DNA from: Psychrosphaera algicola
GTDB taxonomy: Bacteria > Pseudomonadota > Gammaproteobacteria > Enterobacterales > Alteromonadaceae
Direction of reading: 5' to 3'
DNA length: 64,000 nucleotides
NCBI RefSeq assembly: GCF_028401425.1
Contig: NZ_JAQOMS010000002.1
Span: 1,736,001-1,800,000, forward strand
Each line of letters opens with the position of its first letter. The first letter of the stretch is position 1. The notes under the pieces were generated by a model, which made no database searches, was not told where the DNA came from, and worked only from the letters and a program-made list of their open reading frames with translations. The position numbers were made by a program, and so were the translations under genes. This document shows positions 33,732-43,499 of this stretch, piece after piece.

Positions 33732-33890
33732 TTAGCGTGTAAACACGTGCCACAAAACGTAAATCCATGACAAAAAACCATGAAATATTGCCCATAATAC
33801 TGACTGATTAACGCTCCAAGAAATTACAATTGAAAGTGCCGTGCCAAATGTAATCCCATACTTTACGATTTCTTTTCCTGATTTTTCCAT
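33732..33890 (-). CDS. Small membrane protein (52 residues)
   Basis: A short frame with strong support from its start: ATG 33890 is preceded by AGGAAG at 8-9 bases. The product has a basic N-terminus (MEKSGKEIVKY), two hydrophobic stretches ('ITFGTALSIVISW', 'SVLWAIFHGFLSWIYVLW') and a short basic tail. The pattern is typical of small inner-membrane proteins. No function can be assigned. Upstream is the LMW phosphatase gene on the same strand, 77 bases away. Confidence 0.6.
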   Translation of the reverse strand: MEKSGKEIVKYGITFGTALSIVISWSVNQSVLWAIFHGFLSWIYVLWHVFTR

Positions 33891-33967
33891 TACCTAACTT
33901 CCTGGTTTTTAAAAATGAGTGATAACAAAGCGAAATTTCGCTCATGTTGATCGGTCAATCAGAGATG

Positions 33968-34291
33968 CTAAACATCGACATACTGAGCAACTTTTTGTTT
34001 AAATAAGTCAACTAGCGCAGGTTCCATGTACTCATAATTGTCAGGAATGCCCAAACAAATAACACGCTGCGCATTTAAGTGAATTTTAAAATGTGAACGT
34101 AATTTCTTTTTCTGTGATTGCTCCATAACAAAAATGTAATCAGCCCAAATCACATCTTCAACCCCTAATGGAATTTCTGCATGGTTATTTAACGCTGCTG
34201 AGCGGACGCTAATATTCGCGATATCTGAAAATACCGATTCAGCGGTAGGACTTCGTAAGTTATTTTGACTGCACACAAATAGTAAATTCAT
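33968..34291 (-). CDS. Low-molecular-weight protein tyrosine phosphatase-like protein
   Basis: 107 residues. The phosphate loop CxxxxxR is at the N-terminus: 'LLFVCSQNNLRSPTAESVF'. The general acid Asp expected near the C-terminus would be in the 'LGIPDNYEYM' loop (D followed by aromatic residues). This short form is common in proteobacteria and lacks the classical length (~150). Substrate unknown. ATG 34291. Frame intact. Confidence 0.85.
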   Translation of the reverse strand: MNLLFVCSQNNLRSPTAESVFSDIANISVRSAALNNHAEIPLGVEDVIWADYIFVMEQSQKKKLRSHFKIHLNAQRVICLGIPDNYEYMEPALVDLFKQKVAQYVDV

Positions 34292-34370
34292 CTAGGCCTT
34301 AAGCCATAGCAAGAAAACAATAGAAATCCGAAACATACAGCAAGCAGTCTTGCTGACAACTTAATCTAGA

Positions 34371-34721
34371 TTATTTCTTAGATGCTCTATAAGCGGCTAA
34401 TTCGGCTAACAGCCATTGTTTACTTTTAATCTCAGGCTTACCTTCACAGTGGATTTTATAATGCTTACCTGACATTTTACTTTTAGTGGCTGAGTACTTT
34501 ATAAAATCCTCTGTCGAATGAATATCATCAGCATAATACTCATATTTTTTCTTAATATGTGCCATGGCCTCTTGCCCATTATGGCGAGTACCATTGCGCT
34601 CATACGTACAAGATGTTGTGCTAACAAAAGTTAATAAATGATTAATTTCGTCCTGCGTAAATGCATAGCTTTTAATAGAAAAAACTGAAGCAATCATTAA
34701 GAGTATGTAACCGAACTTCAA
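34371..34721 (-). CDS. DUF5329 family secreted protein
   Basis: 116 residues with a signal peptide ('KFGYILLMIASVFSIKSYA'). The mature part 'INHLLTFVSTTSCTYERNGTRHNG', split as 'LLTFVSTTSCTYERNG', then 'AHIKKKYEYY', 'SATKSKMSGKHYKIHC' and 'WLLAELAAYRA' match the DUF5329 family. Two cysteines could form a disulfide. No function is known for the family. An AAGGAGAGT ribosome site precedes ATG 34721. Confidence 0.85.
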   Translation of the reverse strand: MKFGYILLMIASVFSIKSYAFTQDEINHLLTFVSTTSCTYERNGTRHNGQEAMAHIKKKYEYYADDIHSTEDFIKYSATKSKMSGKHYKIHCEGKPEIKSKQWLLAELAAYRASKK

Positions 34722-34843
34722 ATGTAACTCTCCTTGTTAAACAATTTAATCTGAGGAAACTCCCTCGTTTGATCGAGCCCCATTCGTTACAAACTTAACG
34801 CTTTATTAACAATCAAGTTTGCAGAAACTCGTAAAAATATTTT

Positions 34844-36314
34844 TTATAAAGCAGGATCAGCTTCTATTTCAGCAATGCCTATTTGGCGCTTTTCATCTTC
34901 GGAGCTTTCGACAGAAGGTTGTTTTACCTCTTGTATATCAATATCAAATGGATTTATTTCTAGCTGCTCTGTCACTTTGCTGCCGGTGATTGATGTGTTG
35001 TCGCTAGATGTCGTTTCATCACCATAAGTATCGACTTCTTGCCCTGTTAGTTCACCATTGCTCACTGTATTGCGATCTTGCTCAGTTAGGTTTTCAATGC
35101 CACTCTCGCTTACCTTATTATCGGCAAGGGGCTTGTTTTCTAAATCGGACTGAGTATTGGTTAACGCAACCAAATCAAGTTCCTCAGGTGTCGCACTAAC
35201 AATGACTTTGTCGCCGTTTTGTAACAGTCTAAAAACACTTCAATGTCTGAATTTCGCAACCTAACACAACCGTGAGTCGTACGGCTTCCTATCGAACGAG
35301 GGTTAGATGTCCCGTGTAAAAACAATGAGTTGCCAAAGTGCATGGCATGGTTACCCATGATGCCGCGCCAACAACGTTCGCCTTTTGCCAGTTTTTGCCT
35401 AAACTCGCCTTCCATTTTTTCGGAACACACCAATTGATGCCGTCGGGATCAAATAACTTAAATTCAATTTCAAACTGCCCTTCAGGGGTGTAATAACACT
35501 TACCGCCTTTAGCGGCAGATAAACATCGGTCATAACCAAGTGCAACCGGCGCTGTTACTAACTTGGTACTTTGCCCGTCGATGATTTCAAATACAGATAC
35601 ATTAAATGAGGTTTTATCAATTACCGCGACACGTTTTGCGTTTGCATCCCTTTCATACATTTTAGGACGCGTTCGATTTTGGACTTTGACTGGTTTAGCT
35701 AACCACATCGGCTCTGAAACTGGTTGCCAAGCCCCATCAGGGAAATGCCCGGTGATCCGAATTGTGTGATGGTCTTCTTCATTTGTAGTGAAAACCGAAT
35801 CCGCCAATAAAATCTCACCACCTGTTTGTGTTGAGCTTTTGTAATTATTCACGCTATCCTCGAAATCAGCATCGGTTGCACTGTCTGGTTCAAGTTCGGT
35901 TTTATTTTTTTGTTTAAGCGCCGCCGACAATGCACTTTGTTGATCTGGGTACCATAACGTCGACTCTAATAATTTATATGCCTTAGCCTTCGTATTTCGA
36001 GACTTTAGTGCTTTATGAATTATCATGGGAGGCGCAGAATGGGAAACCACTGTGCGCTCCTCTAACGCAGCCTTTATTGAAACGTATAAATGAGGTTCAA
36101 GGGGTTGCCATTCGCCTTCGGGGAAATGCCCAGTGACTTCTATCCATTCTTCATCTTGCTCACTTGACGTAAACAAAGTGCGGTCTGGCCAGCTTTCTAT
36201 AATTACCCCATTGGGCAAATCAAAAACATCGATTTCAGCCTTAGTGATAAATGTTTTAGCGGCCAACAAGGGCAAACTTAAGCACAGTAAAAGACAAAGT
36301 AGTATTAGTCGCAT
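34844..36314 (-). CDS. L,D-transpeptidase (YkuD domain) with N-terminal repeat region and acidic tail
   Basis: About 490 residues. A signal peptide ('RLILLCLLLCLSLPLLA') is followed by two similar segments ending 'VTGHFPEGEWQPLEP' and 'ITGHFPDGAWQPVSEP' (a duplicated SH3-like unit). The catalytic YkuD part then has 'HAMHFGNSLFLHGTSN' and 'TTHGCVRLRN' with the active Cys. It forms 3-3 peptidoglycan cross-links or attaches proteins in the periplasm. A ~100-residue acidic, low-complexity C-terminal tail is unusual. Breaks: A6 run near 35415-35420 (needs A7) and near 35222-35226. The start overlaps the upstream rhodanese stop (TAATG). Confidence 0.85.
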
Positions 36315-36694
36315 TAATCAGTGTCGCCATGGTCAATAGGTAATAAACGCTCACACCAGGCTCTAAAACCGCCATCGAGAGACTTCACTTGAGTATAGCC
36401 AAGTTTTTGGAGCATATCCGCGGCGAGCGCTGATCTAAATCCGCCACCGCAGTACAGTACAATACGGGTTTGAAAGTCAGGGATCTGACGTTCTATATCG
36501 CGTTCTAGAACGCCCCTTCCAATATGAATAGCATTAGGCAAATGCCCTTTAACCCATTCGTTATCTTCTCTTACATCAATAAGGATGAAAGGGGTTTGTT
36601 CAGAATTAATTAACAAATATTGGTCGATATTAATTTCCGTAATTAACGGTTTTATATCGCTAACAACGCGCAGAAAGCCTGGAGAATGTTCCAT
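36314..36694 (-). CDS. Rhodanese-like domain protein
   Basis: 126 residues, single rhodanese domain: 'FILIDVREDNEWVKGHLPNAIHIGRG', best seen as 'ILIDVREDNEW' and 'GHLPNAIHIGRG', and the active loop 'VLYCGGGFRSALAADML' with the catalytic Cys. GlpE-like but longer at the N-terminus. ATG 36694 is chosen because GGAGG lies 9 bases upstream. Its stop overlaps the start of the L,D-transpeptidase gene, so the two are translationally coupled. It is divergent from the thioredoxin-like gene at 36824. Confidence 0.85.
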   Translation of the reverse strand: MEHSPGFLRVVSDIKPLITEINIDQYLLINSEQTPFILIDVREDNEWVKGHLPNAIHIGRGVLERDIERQIPDFQTRIVLYCGGGFRSALAADMLQKLGYTQVKSLDGGFRAWCERLLPIDHGDTD

Positions 36695-36823
36695 GTTTCG
36701 GCCTCCAAAATGTTTACACTTATTGCAGAGTGCCAGATAAACTTTTTCGGTCAAAACATTCATTATTTCATTGCATTAACGCATACTGAACAATCTTATC
36801 AATTGGAAAAACAGAACCTTAAT

Positions 36824-37291
36824 ATGCGTATAAAATTAGCGAGTTTGTGTCTTCTGTTGTTGAGTTTTAGCTCGACAGCTCACAACGATTATCACGTAGG
36901 CGTTATCAGTAGCGAAGATATCCTGCTGAATTTTGAAACATTTGCACCACATCAAAATGACGTCACTTTCACCGATGAACAACTATCCGCATTGAGTCAG
37001 TATACAACTCCTACTGAGATCAGGGTCTTTTTTGGACAATGGTGTCACGATAGCCAACGTGAAGTGCCAAGACTGATAAAGTTATTTGAGCAACTCGGTA
37101 ATCAAAATCTATCGGTTGTTTATTATGGTTTAGATACAGACAAGTCAGACCCGGCAGGAAAAGCCAAATTAAACGATATTAAACGCACCCCGACCGTAAT
37201 CGTTTTACAAGATGGCGCGGAAGTTGGCCGCATATTAGAATTCCCTACAATCGACTGGGCGACGGATATCGCAACGCTGCTAAAACTCTAA
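36824..37291 (+). CDS. Secreted thioredoxin-like protein with a single active-site Cys
   Basis: 155 residues. Signal peptide 'RIKLASLCLLLLSFSSTA'. The thioredoxin fold motif is 'RVFFGQWCHDSQREVPRL', where the usual CxxC is C-H-D-S, so only one redox Cys remains. The cis-Pro loop 'KRTPTVIVLQ' is present. Such proteins may act in thiol exchange or binding rather than as disulfide isomerases. ATG 36824 is taken because the signal peptide starts there. Intact frame, ending before a bidirectional terminator shared with lysS. Confidence 0.8.
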   Translation: MRIKLASLCLLLLSFSSTAHNDYHVGVISSEDILLNFETFAPHQNDVTFTDEQLSALSQYTTPTEIRVFFGQWCHDSQREVPRLIKLFEQLGNQNLSVVYYGLDTDKSDPAGKAKLNDIKRTPTVIVLQDGAEVGRILEFPTIDWATDIATLLKL

Positions 37292-37340
37292 ACCTGTGCA
37301 GCTTGGTATTAATATTAAATATAGGGCAAATTTCAGACAT

Positions 37341-37366
37341 AAAAAACCGACTAATGTCGGTTTTTT
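37341..37366. terminator. Bidirectional terminator between the thioredoxin-like gene and lysS
   Basis: AAAAAACCGAC/GTCGGTTTTTT stem with TAAT loop, between two convergent genes. Confidence 0.9.
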
Positions 37367-37392
37367 CACATTGGTCACTTATTCATTCAAAC

Positions 37393-38961
37393 TTATTCTG
37401 CTTCTTCGCCTGTAGCGATTGGCTTCATGTGTGGGAACAAAATTACATCTTTGATCGTTGGCGAATCGGTCAACAACATCACTAAGCGGTCAATACCGAT
37501 ACCTTCACCAGCCGTCGGCGGTAAACCGTACTCTAAGGCTTGGATATAGTCTTCATCAAAGTGCATTGCTTCAATGTCACCAGCGTCTTTTTCTTCAACT
37601 TGTTTTTGGAAACGCGCGGCTTGGTCAGCTGCATCATTCAACTCAGAGAAACCATTAGCTAATTCTCTACCGCCAACAAAAAACTCAAAGCGGTCAGTAA
37701 TAAACGAATCGTTATCGTTACGGCGTGCTAATGGTGACACTTCCCACGGGTAACCTGTGATAAACGTAGGTTGGTCTAGTTGCTCTTCCGCTGTCGCTTC
37801 AAAAATTTCACAAAGGTATTTACCTGCACCCCAGATACCTTCAACTTCAGGTTCTTTGATGTGCAATGCCTTAGCGATTACTTTTAATGTTTCTAAGTTA
37901 TTAACCGGATCAGCAATCGCAGCCGCCCATTGAGGGTTATTTGCTGCGTCGTCATAATATTTTAAAACTGCATCAGCCATAGTCAAACGCGTAAAGGGTT
38001 TACCAAAGTCATATTCTTTAGTTTCGAGCACTTCACCTTCGGCATTTTTCACTGTGTTTTTAACAACCGCAGTACCTAAGACGCTTTGAGAAACACTGCG
38101 AAGCATTTCTTCAGTTAAGTCCATCAAGTCGTTGTAATCTGCATACGCTTGGTAAAACTCGATCATAGTAAATTCTGGATTATGACGGGTCGACAAACCT
38201 TCGTTACGGAAGTTACGGTTGATTTCGAATACACGTTCAAAACCACCAACAACCAAACGTTTTAGGTATAACTCCGGAGCAATACGTAAATACATGTCAC
38301 GAGACATGGCATTGTGATGTGTGATGAATGGACGTGCTGAAGCGCCACCCGGAATAACCTGCAACATTGGTGTTTCAACTTCCATAAAGTCACGGTCAGC
38401 TAAGAAACGACGAATGCCTTCAACGACTTTAGAGCGCACTACAAACGTTTTACGTGTCTCTTCGTTTGTGATCAAATCAACATAACGTTGACGATACTTA
38501 GCTTCTTGGTCAGTCAAGCCATGGAACTTTTCTGGTAATGGACGCAGTGACTTCGTTAATAATTCATAACTTTGCATATCAACGTATAAGTCGCCTTTAC
38601 CCGACTTATTTAACGGCCCAGACACACCAATGATGTCGCCAATGTCCAATACGCCATATTTGGCTTTTAAATCTTTTTGAACATCTTTTGATGCATAAGA
38701 CTGAATGCGACCTTTCATGTCTTGTAATAACAAAAACGGGCCGCGTTTAGCCATAATACGTCCAGCAATACTGACCTTATGATTTAGCGCAACTAATTCT
38801 TCTTTCGACTTTTCGCCAAATTCTTGTTGTAAGTCGTCACTGTAATGTTCACGACGGAACGTATTTGGGTGACCATTTGCATCACAGTTCTCGCGAATTG
38901 TTTCTAATTTCGCGCGACGTTCGGCAATCAATTTGTTTTCGTCTTGAATTTGCTCAGTCAT
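37393..38961 (-). CDS. lysS: Lysyl-tRNA synthetase (class II)
   Basis: 522 residues. N-terminal OB fold ('VSIAGRIMAKRGPFLLLQDM') for anticodon binding, then class II motifs: motif 1 region 'FMEVETPMLQVIPGGA', motif 2 'FEINRNFRNEGLSTRHNPEF', motif 3 'GLPPTAGEGIGIDRLVML'. It charges tRNA-Lys in the cytoplasm. ATG 38961 (MTEQIQ) matches the family N-terminus; a second ATG 12 bases earlier is possible. The frame is intact. prfB lies 52 bases upstream on the same strand, the same prfB-lysS order as in E. coli. Confidence 0.97.
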   Translation of the reverse strand: MTEQIQDENKLIAERRAKLETIRENCDANGHPNTFRREHYSDDLQQEFGEKSKEELVALNHKVSIAGRIMAKRGPFLLLQDMKGRIQSYASKDVQKDLKAKYGVLDIGDIIGVSGPLNKSGKGDLYVDMQSYELLTKSLRPLPEKFHGLTDQEAKYRQRYVDLITNEETRKTFVVRSKVVEGIRRFLADRDFMEVETPMLQVIPGGASARPFITHHNAMSRDMYLRIAPELYLKRLVVGGFERVFEINRNFRNEGLSTRHNPEFTMIEFYQAYADYNDLMDLTEEMLRSVSQSVLGTAVVKNTVKNAEGEVLETKEYDFGKPFTRLTMADAVLKYYDDAANNPQWAAAIADPVNNLETLKVIAKALHIKEPEVEGIWGAGKYLCEIFEATAEEQLDQPTFITGYPWEVSPLARRNDNDSFITDRFEFFVGGRELANGFSELNDAADQAARFQKQVEEKDAGDIEAMHFDEDYIQALEYGLPPTAGEGIGIDRLVMLLTDSPTIKDVILFPHMKPIATGEEAE

Positions 38962-39013
38962 GTTTGTTCTCATCTAATTAATCTGTATTGCGATAGTTAT
39001 CGCCAACGAATAC

Positions 39014-40112
39014 TTAAAGGCCCGCTTTTAAGCTTGCCTCAATAAATTTGTCTAAATCACCGTCTAATACCACTTGAGTATTTCGGCTTTCGATCCCCGT
39101 TCTTAAATCTTTTATACGAGAATCGTCTAACACGTAGGAACGAATTTGACTGCCCCAACCGATGTCTGATTTGGCATCTTCGGCGGCTTGTTTTTCTTCA
39201 TTCTGTTTCAACATTTCAAGCTCAAACAATTTGGCTTTTAATTGCTTCATTGCTTGGTCTTTATTTTTGTGTTGCGAACGTTCGTTCTGACACTGTACAA
39301 CCGTATTAGTTGGTAAGTGAGTGATACGTACCGCAGAATCTGTGGTATTAACGTGCTGACCACCGGCCCCTGAGGCGCGGTAAGTATCAATTTTTAGGTC
39401 AGTGGTATTAATATCAATTGCGATGTTGTCGTCCACTTCTGGATAGACAAATGCCGAAGCAAATGACGTGTGACGACGACTGTTAGAATCAAATGGTGAT
39501 TTACGAACCAAACGATGCACACCGGTTTCGGTACGACACCAACCAAATGCATATTCACCTGACACGCGAATTGTCGCGCCTTTGATGCCAGCAACATCAC
39601 CAGGAGTTACTTCGATAAGTTCAGTTTTAAACCCCTTAGCTTCACCCCAACGTAAATACATACGCAACAAAATATTGCACCAGTCCTGCGCTTCTGTCCC
39701 GCCAGAGCCTGACTGCAAATCGATGTAAGCATCGTTTGCGTCCTGAGGACCGGCAAACATACGACGGAATTCAAGGACATCTAATTTTGCTTCAAGGTCG
39801 TTTAATTCTGTTTGTGCTTCTTCGAACGTTTCTTCGTCTTCAGCTTCAACCGCTAATTCGATTAACCCTTCAACGTCATCACAACCTTGATCAAGTTCGT
39901 CGATAGTATTTACAACGGCTTCCAAATTTGAACGTTCTTTACCTAAATTTTGAGCTTTTTCTGGATCATTCCAAACTGCGGAATCTTCTAATTGACCAAC
40001 GACTTCTTCTAATTGCTCTTTCTTAGCATCGTAGTCAAAGATACCCCCGTAATACATCCGTGCGTGTGCGGATGTCGGTAAGTTGATTCTGTACTGGATT
40101 GACTTCAAACAT
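39014..40112 (-). CDS. prfB: Peptide chain release factor 2, with programmed +1 frameshift
   Basis: RF2 recognises UAA and UGA. The GGQ motif ('GAGGQHVNTTDSAV') and the SPF tripeptide ('RKSPFDSNSR') are both present. The real start is ATG 40112 (MFEVNPVQNQL...); after 25 codons the zero frame reaches UGA at 40037-40035 inside CTT-TGA-C, and a +1 shift continues the protein. The total length of 1,099 bases (3n+1) is as expected for this recoding, giving 365 residues. Expression is autoregulated by RF2 levels in characterised species. It is cotranscribed with lysS. Confidence 0.97.
40034..40049 (-). promoter_or_regulatory. prfB programmed +1 frameshift site
   Basis: Minus-strand CGGGGGTATCTTTGAC: a Shine-Dalgarno-like G5 three bases before the CTT-TGA-C slip. 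The UGA is codon 26, as in E. coli, whose site differs only in the first base (AGGGGG). Confidence 0.95.
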
Positions 40113-40220
40113 ATGTATTAAAAAACCTAAATTGATCCAAAATAAACGAGGGCGGAGTGTACCAAATTTGCAATAATAAAGTCAGCAGGCAACGGTGTTA
40201 AAAATTCAAATAAATGACGA

Positions 40221-40615
40221 TTATTTTAGTTCATCACGAATTTTGGCTAATACCGGTACATTTGCATCAGGAAAAGTCAGTGCAAGTAATTCTGATTTAT
40301 CAAACCAACTGACCTCTTGCCCTTCTAATCCGGCTTCTTCTCCGTCAAATTCACTCACCAGCAAAAAATCCAATTTAACGGTTTTTTCAGGATAGTCGAA
40401 TTTCAAAGAATGGAACGGTGACGTTGTTGTCACTTCGATATTAATTTCTTCTTTAAGCTCTCTTATAAGGGCTTGCTGAACAGTTTCCCCGACTCAACTT
40501 TACCACCGGGAAATTCCCACTTGCCACCTTGGTGCTGATGAGACTGGCGTTTGCTCAGTAAAAACTGACCGTTGCGATAAATTATCGCGGCTGCGACATG
40601 AATTTGTTTATTCAT
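40221..40615 (-). CDS. mutT: 8-oxo-dGTP diphosphatase MutT (Nudix)
   Basis: About 131 residues. ATG 40615 begins 'NKQIHVAAAIIYRNGQFLLS' (family start), followed by the Nudix box GGKVESGE...RELKEE that binds metal and pyrophosphate. The frame breaks inside the box at a G4 run (near 40485-40490); adding one G restores ESGETVQQALIRELKEE. The 395-base span is one short of a whole number of codons, consistent with a single deletion. MutT removes 8-oxo-dGTP from the nucleotide pool. Position downstream of secA is conserved in gammaproteobacteria. Confidence 0.93.
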
Positions 40616-40656
40616 TTAATTTCCTTTAGCCAACGTTTAAACCGCTATGCTCTAAA

Positions 40657-40686
40657 CTAAAAAAGCGGGCAAGCCCGCTTTCTTTT
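40657..40686 (-). terminator. Terminator after secA
   Basis: GCGGGC/GCCCGC stem with a 2-base loop, followed on the minus strand by TTTTTTAG, 20 bases past the secA stop and before mutT. Confidence 0.85.
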
Positions 40687-40704
40687 CATATCAAAGGCTG
40701 TCTA

Positions 40705-43408
40705 TTAAGACAATTTACCGTGACATTGTTTGTACTTTTTACCAGACCCACAAGGGCAAGGTTCATTACGGCCAACTTTTGCTTGGTCTCTAATTTGAGG
40801 CGCTTGTCTTTCTTCATTAGAAAGCTGGCTCGATGTTTCATGTTGGTATTCTTTTGGCGTGTTTTCAGCTTGTTTACGACGCTGCTCTTCAACAGCCTCA
40901 ACGTCTTCTTCCGCCTTAACTTGAACACGGCATAACATTTTAGTTACTTCCGCTTTTAACATTTCTAACATATCGCCAAACAATTCAAACGACTCACGTT
41001 TGTATTCTTGTTTTGGATTTTTCTGGGCGTAACCACGTAAATGAATACCTTGACGCAAATGGTCCATCGCCGCTAAATGCTCTTTCCAATATTGGTCGAG
41101 CGTTTGCAACATAACCGCTTTTTCGAAATGACGTAAAACCTCTTTACCAACCATTTCTTCTTTCGCGTGATACATTTCGTCAATTGTTTCAGAAACACGT
41201 TGTTTTAATGTTTCTTCATGCAGTTTTTGATCTTCGTCCAACCAGCTACGAATAGGCAAGTCGACAGCTAAATCTGATTTTAAACGTTCTTCTAGACCTT
41301 CCAAATCCCACATTTCGTCAAGTGACTGCTGTGGTATATAAGTATCTAGAATATTAGCGACAACTTCCTGACGGATACCGTCAATTACTTCGCCAATATC
41401 GCCGCCTTCCAATAATTCATTTCGTTGTGAGTAGATTACTTTACGTTGATCATTTGCTACATCGTCGTATTCAAGTAATTGCTTACGGATATCAAAGTTA
41501 CGAGCCTCAACTTTACGTTGTGCATTTTCAATCGCTTTATTCACCCAAGGATGTTCAATTGCTTCGCCTTCTTCCATACCTAAACGACGCATCATGTTTG
41601 TGACTTTTTCAGACGCAAACAAACGCATTAATGTGTCTTCCATCGACAGATAAAAACGAGAAGAACCCGCATCACCTTGGCGACCAGAACGACCACGTAA
41701 CTGATTATCGATACGGCGTGACTCATGACGTTCAGTACCGATAATATGCAGACCACCAGAGGCCAATACCGCATCGTGACGTTTTTGCCATTCCGCTTTG
41801 ATGTGGGCGACTTGCTGTTCAGTCGGATTTTTCAAACGCGACGCTTCAGCTTGCCAGTTACCACCTAATACGATATCGGTACCACGACCGGCCATATTAG
41901 TCGCAATTGTTACTGCGCCCGGTAAACCTGCATCTTCAACAATTTGTGCTTCTTTTTCGTGTTGTTTTGCATTCAGTACGTTGTGTTTAATGCCTTCTTT
42001 TTAAGGAATTTAGACAACAACTCTGACGATTCGATTGAAACTGTACCCACCAATGCTGGCTGACCACGTTTTTCACAATCTTTAATGTCTTCAACAATGG
42101 CTTTGTATTTTTCAAGTTGCGTAAGGTAAACCAAGTCAGTTTTGTCTTTACGAACCATAGGTTTATTGGTTGGAACGACAACCGTATCCAAACCATAAAT
42201 TTGTTGGAATTCAAATGCTTCTGTATCTGCCGTACCTGTCATGCCCGACAATTTGTCGTACATACGGAAATAGTTCTGGAAGGTAATTGATGCAAGCGTT
42301 TGGTTTTCGTTTTGAATCGCCACGCCTTCTTTCGCTTCAACAGCTTGGTGTAAGCCTTCAGACCAACGGCGACCTTCCATAGTACGACCTGTATGCTCAT
42401 CAATGATGACAATTTGGTCATCTTGGACAATATAATCAATGTCTTTTTGATACATGATATGAGCGCGAAGGGCAGCATATACGTTGTGTAACAACGGAAT
42501 ATTTGTTGCACTATAAAGCGAATCTTCTTTACCAATCACGCCACGTTCACGCAGAATTTCTTCCACTCTGATTTGGCCGCGTTCGGTTAGGTAAACTTGT
42601 TTTGATTTTTCATCAGCAGTGTAATCGCCTGTGCTTTCCACCCTTCTTCGTCGTCTTTTTCTTGACGCTCTAACAGTGGTACAACACCATTAATTTGAAG
42701 ATAAATTTCCGAATTGTCTTCGGCAGGACCAGAAATAATAAGCGGTGTACGGGCTTCATCAATTAGTATCGAGTCAACTTCATCGACAATCGCAAATGGT
42801 AATGAGCGTTGAACACGTTCTTTGGCATTAAATGCCATATTGTCGCGCAAGTAGTCAAAGCCAAATTCGTTATTAGTTCCATATGTAATGTCGGCCACAT
42901 ATGCTTTTTGTTTTGCATCGTGGGACATACTATGAATATTACAACCAACCGTCATTCCTAAAAATTCAAATAACTCACGGTTAGTCTCAGCATCACGTTG
43001 AGCCAAGTAGTCATTTACGGTAATAACGTGCACACCGTTGTCGGTAAGCGCATTAAGGTATGCTGGTAACGTTGCCGTTAGCGTTTTACCTTCACCCGTT
43101 CTCATTTCGGCGATTGAGCCAGAATTAAGAACCATGCCACCCACAAGCTGCATGTCAAAGTGACGCATGCCGTATAAACGCTTACTGGCTTCACGTACCG
43201 TTGCAAAGGCTTCTGGGAGTAAATCGTCTAAGGTTTCGTTGGCTTCTAGACGTGCTTTGAACTCTGCTGTTTTTGCACGCAGTTCTTCATCAGAAAGGCT
43301 TTCAAATTGAGGTTCTAAGGCGTTAATTGCGGCAACAGATTTGTTTAATTGCTTAATTGTACGTTGGTTACGACTACCAAAAATTTTCGTTAATATCGAT
43401 GAAATCAT
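40705..43408 (-). CDS. secA: Preprotein translocase ATPase SecA
   Basis: About 901 residues once joined. Walker A is in 'AEMRTGEGKTLTATLPAYL', the DEAD-like box region 'IVDEVDSILIDEARTPLI', the second motor region 'TNMAGRGTDIVLGG', and the C-terminal zinc-binding 'CPCGSGKKYKQCHG'. SecA drives post-translational export through SecYEG. Breaks: near 42637 (G3, needs G4) joining 'EKDDEEG' to 'ESTGDYTAD', and near 41998-42003 (A5, needs A6) at 'KFLKKEGIKHN'. Both are ordinary homopolymer errors. The gene follows an M23 peptidase gene on the same strand, as is usual in this order. Confidence 0.97.
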
Positions 43409-43499
43409 ATTTATTCAGCTTGTACTTCTGACTGTTCTTTAAAATAAAAACAATCGGCAATTGCCGATTGTATAGTTTTTGTTCTTATTATCGTGCAGT

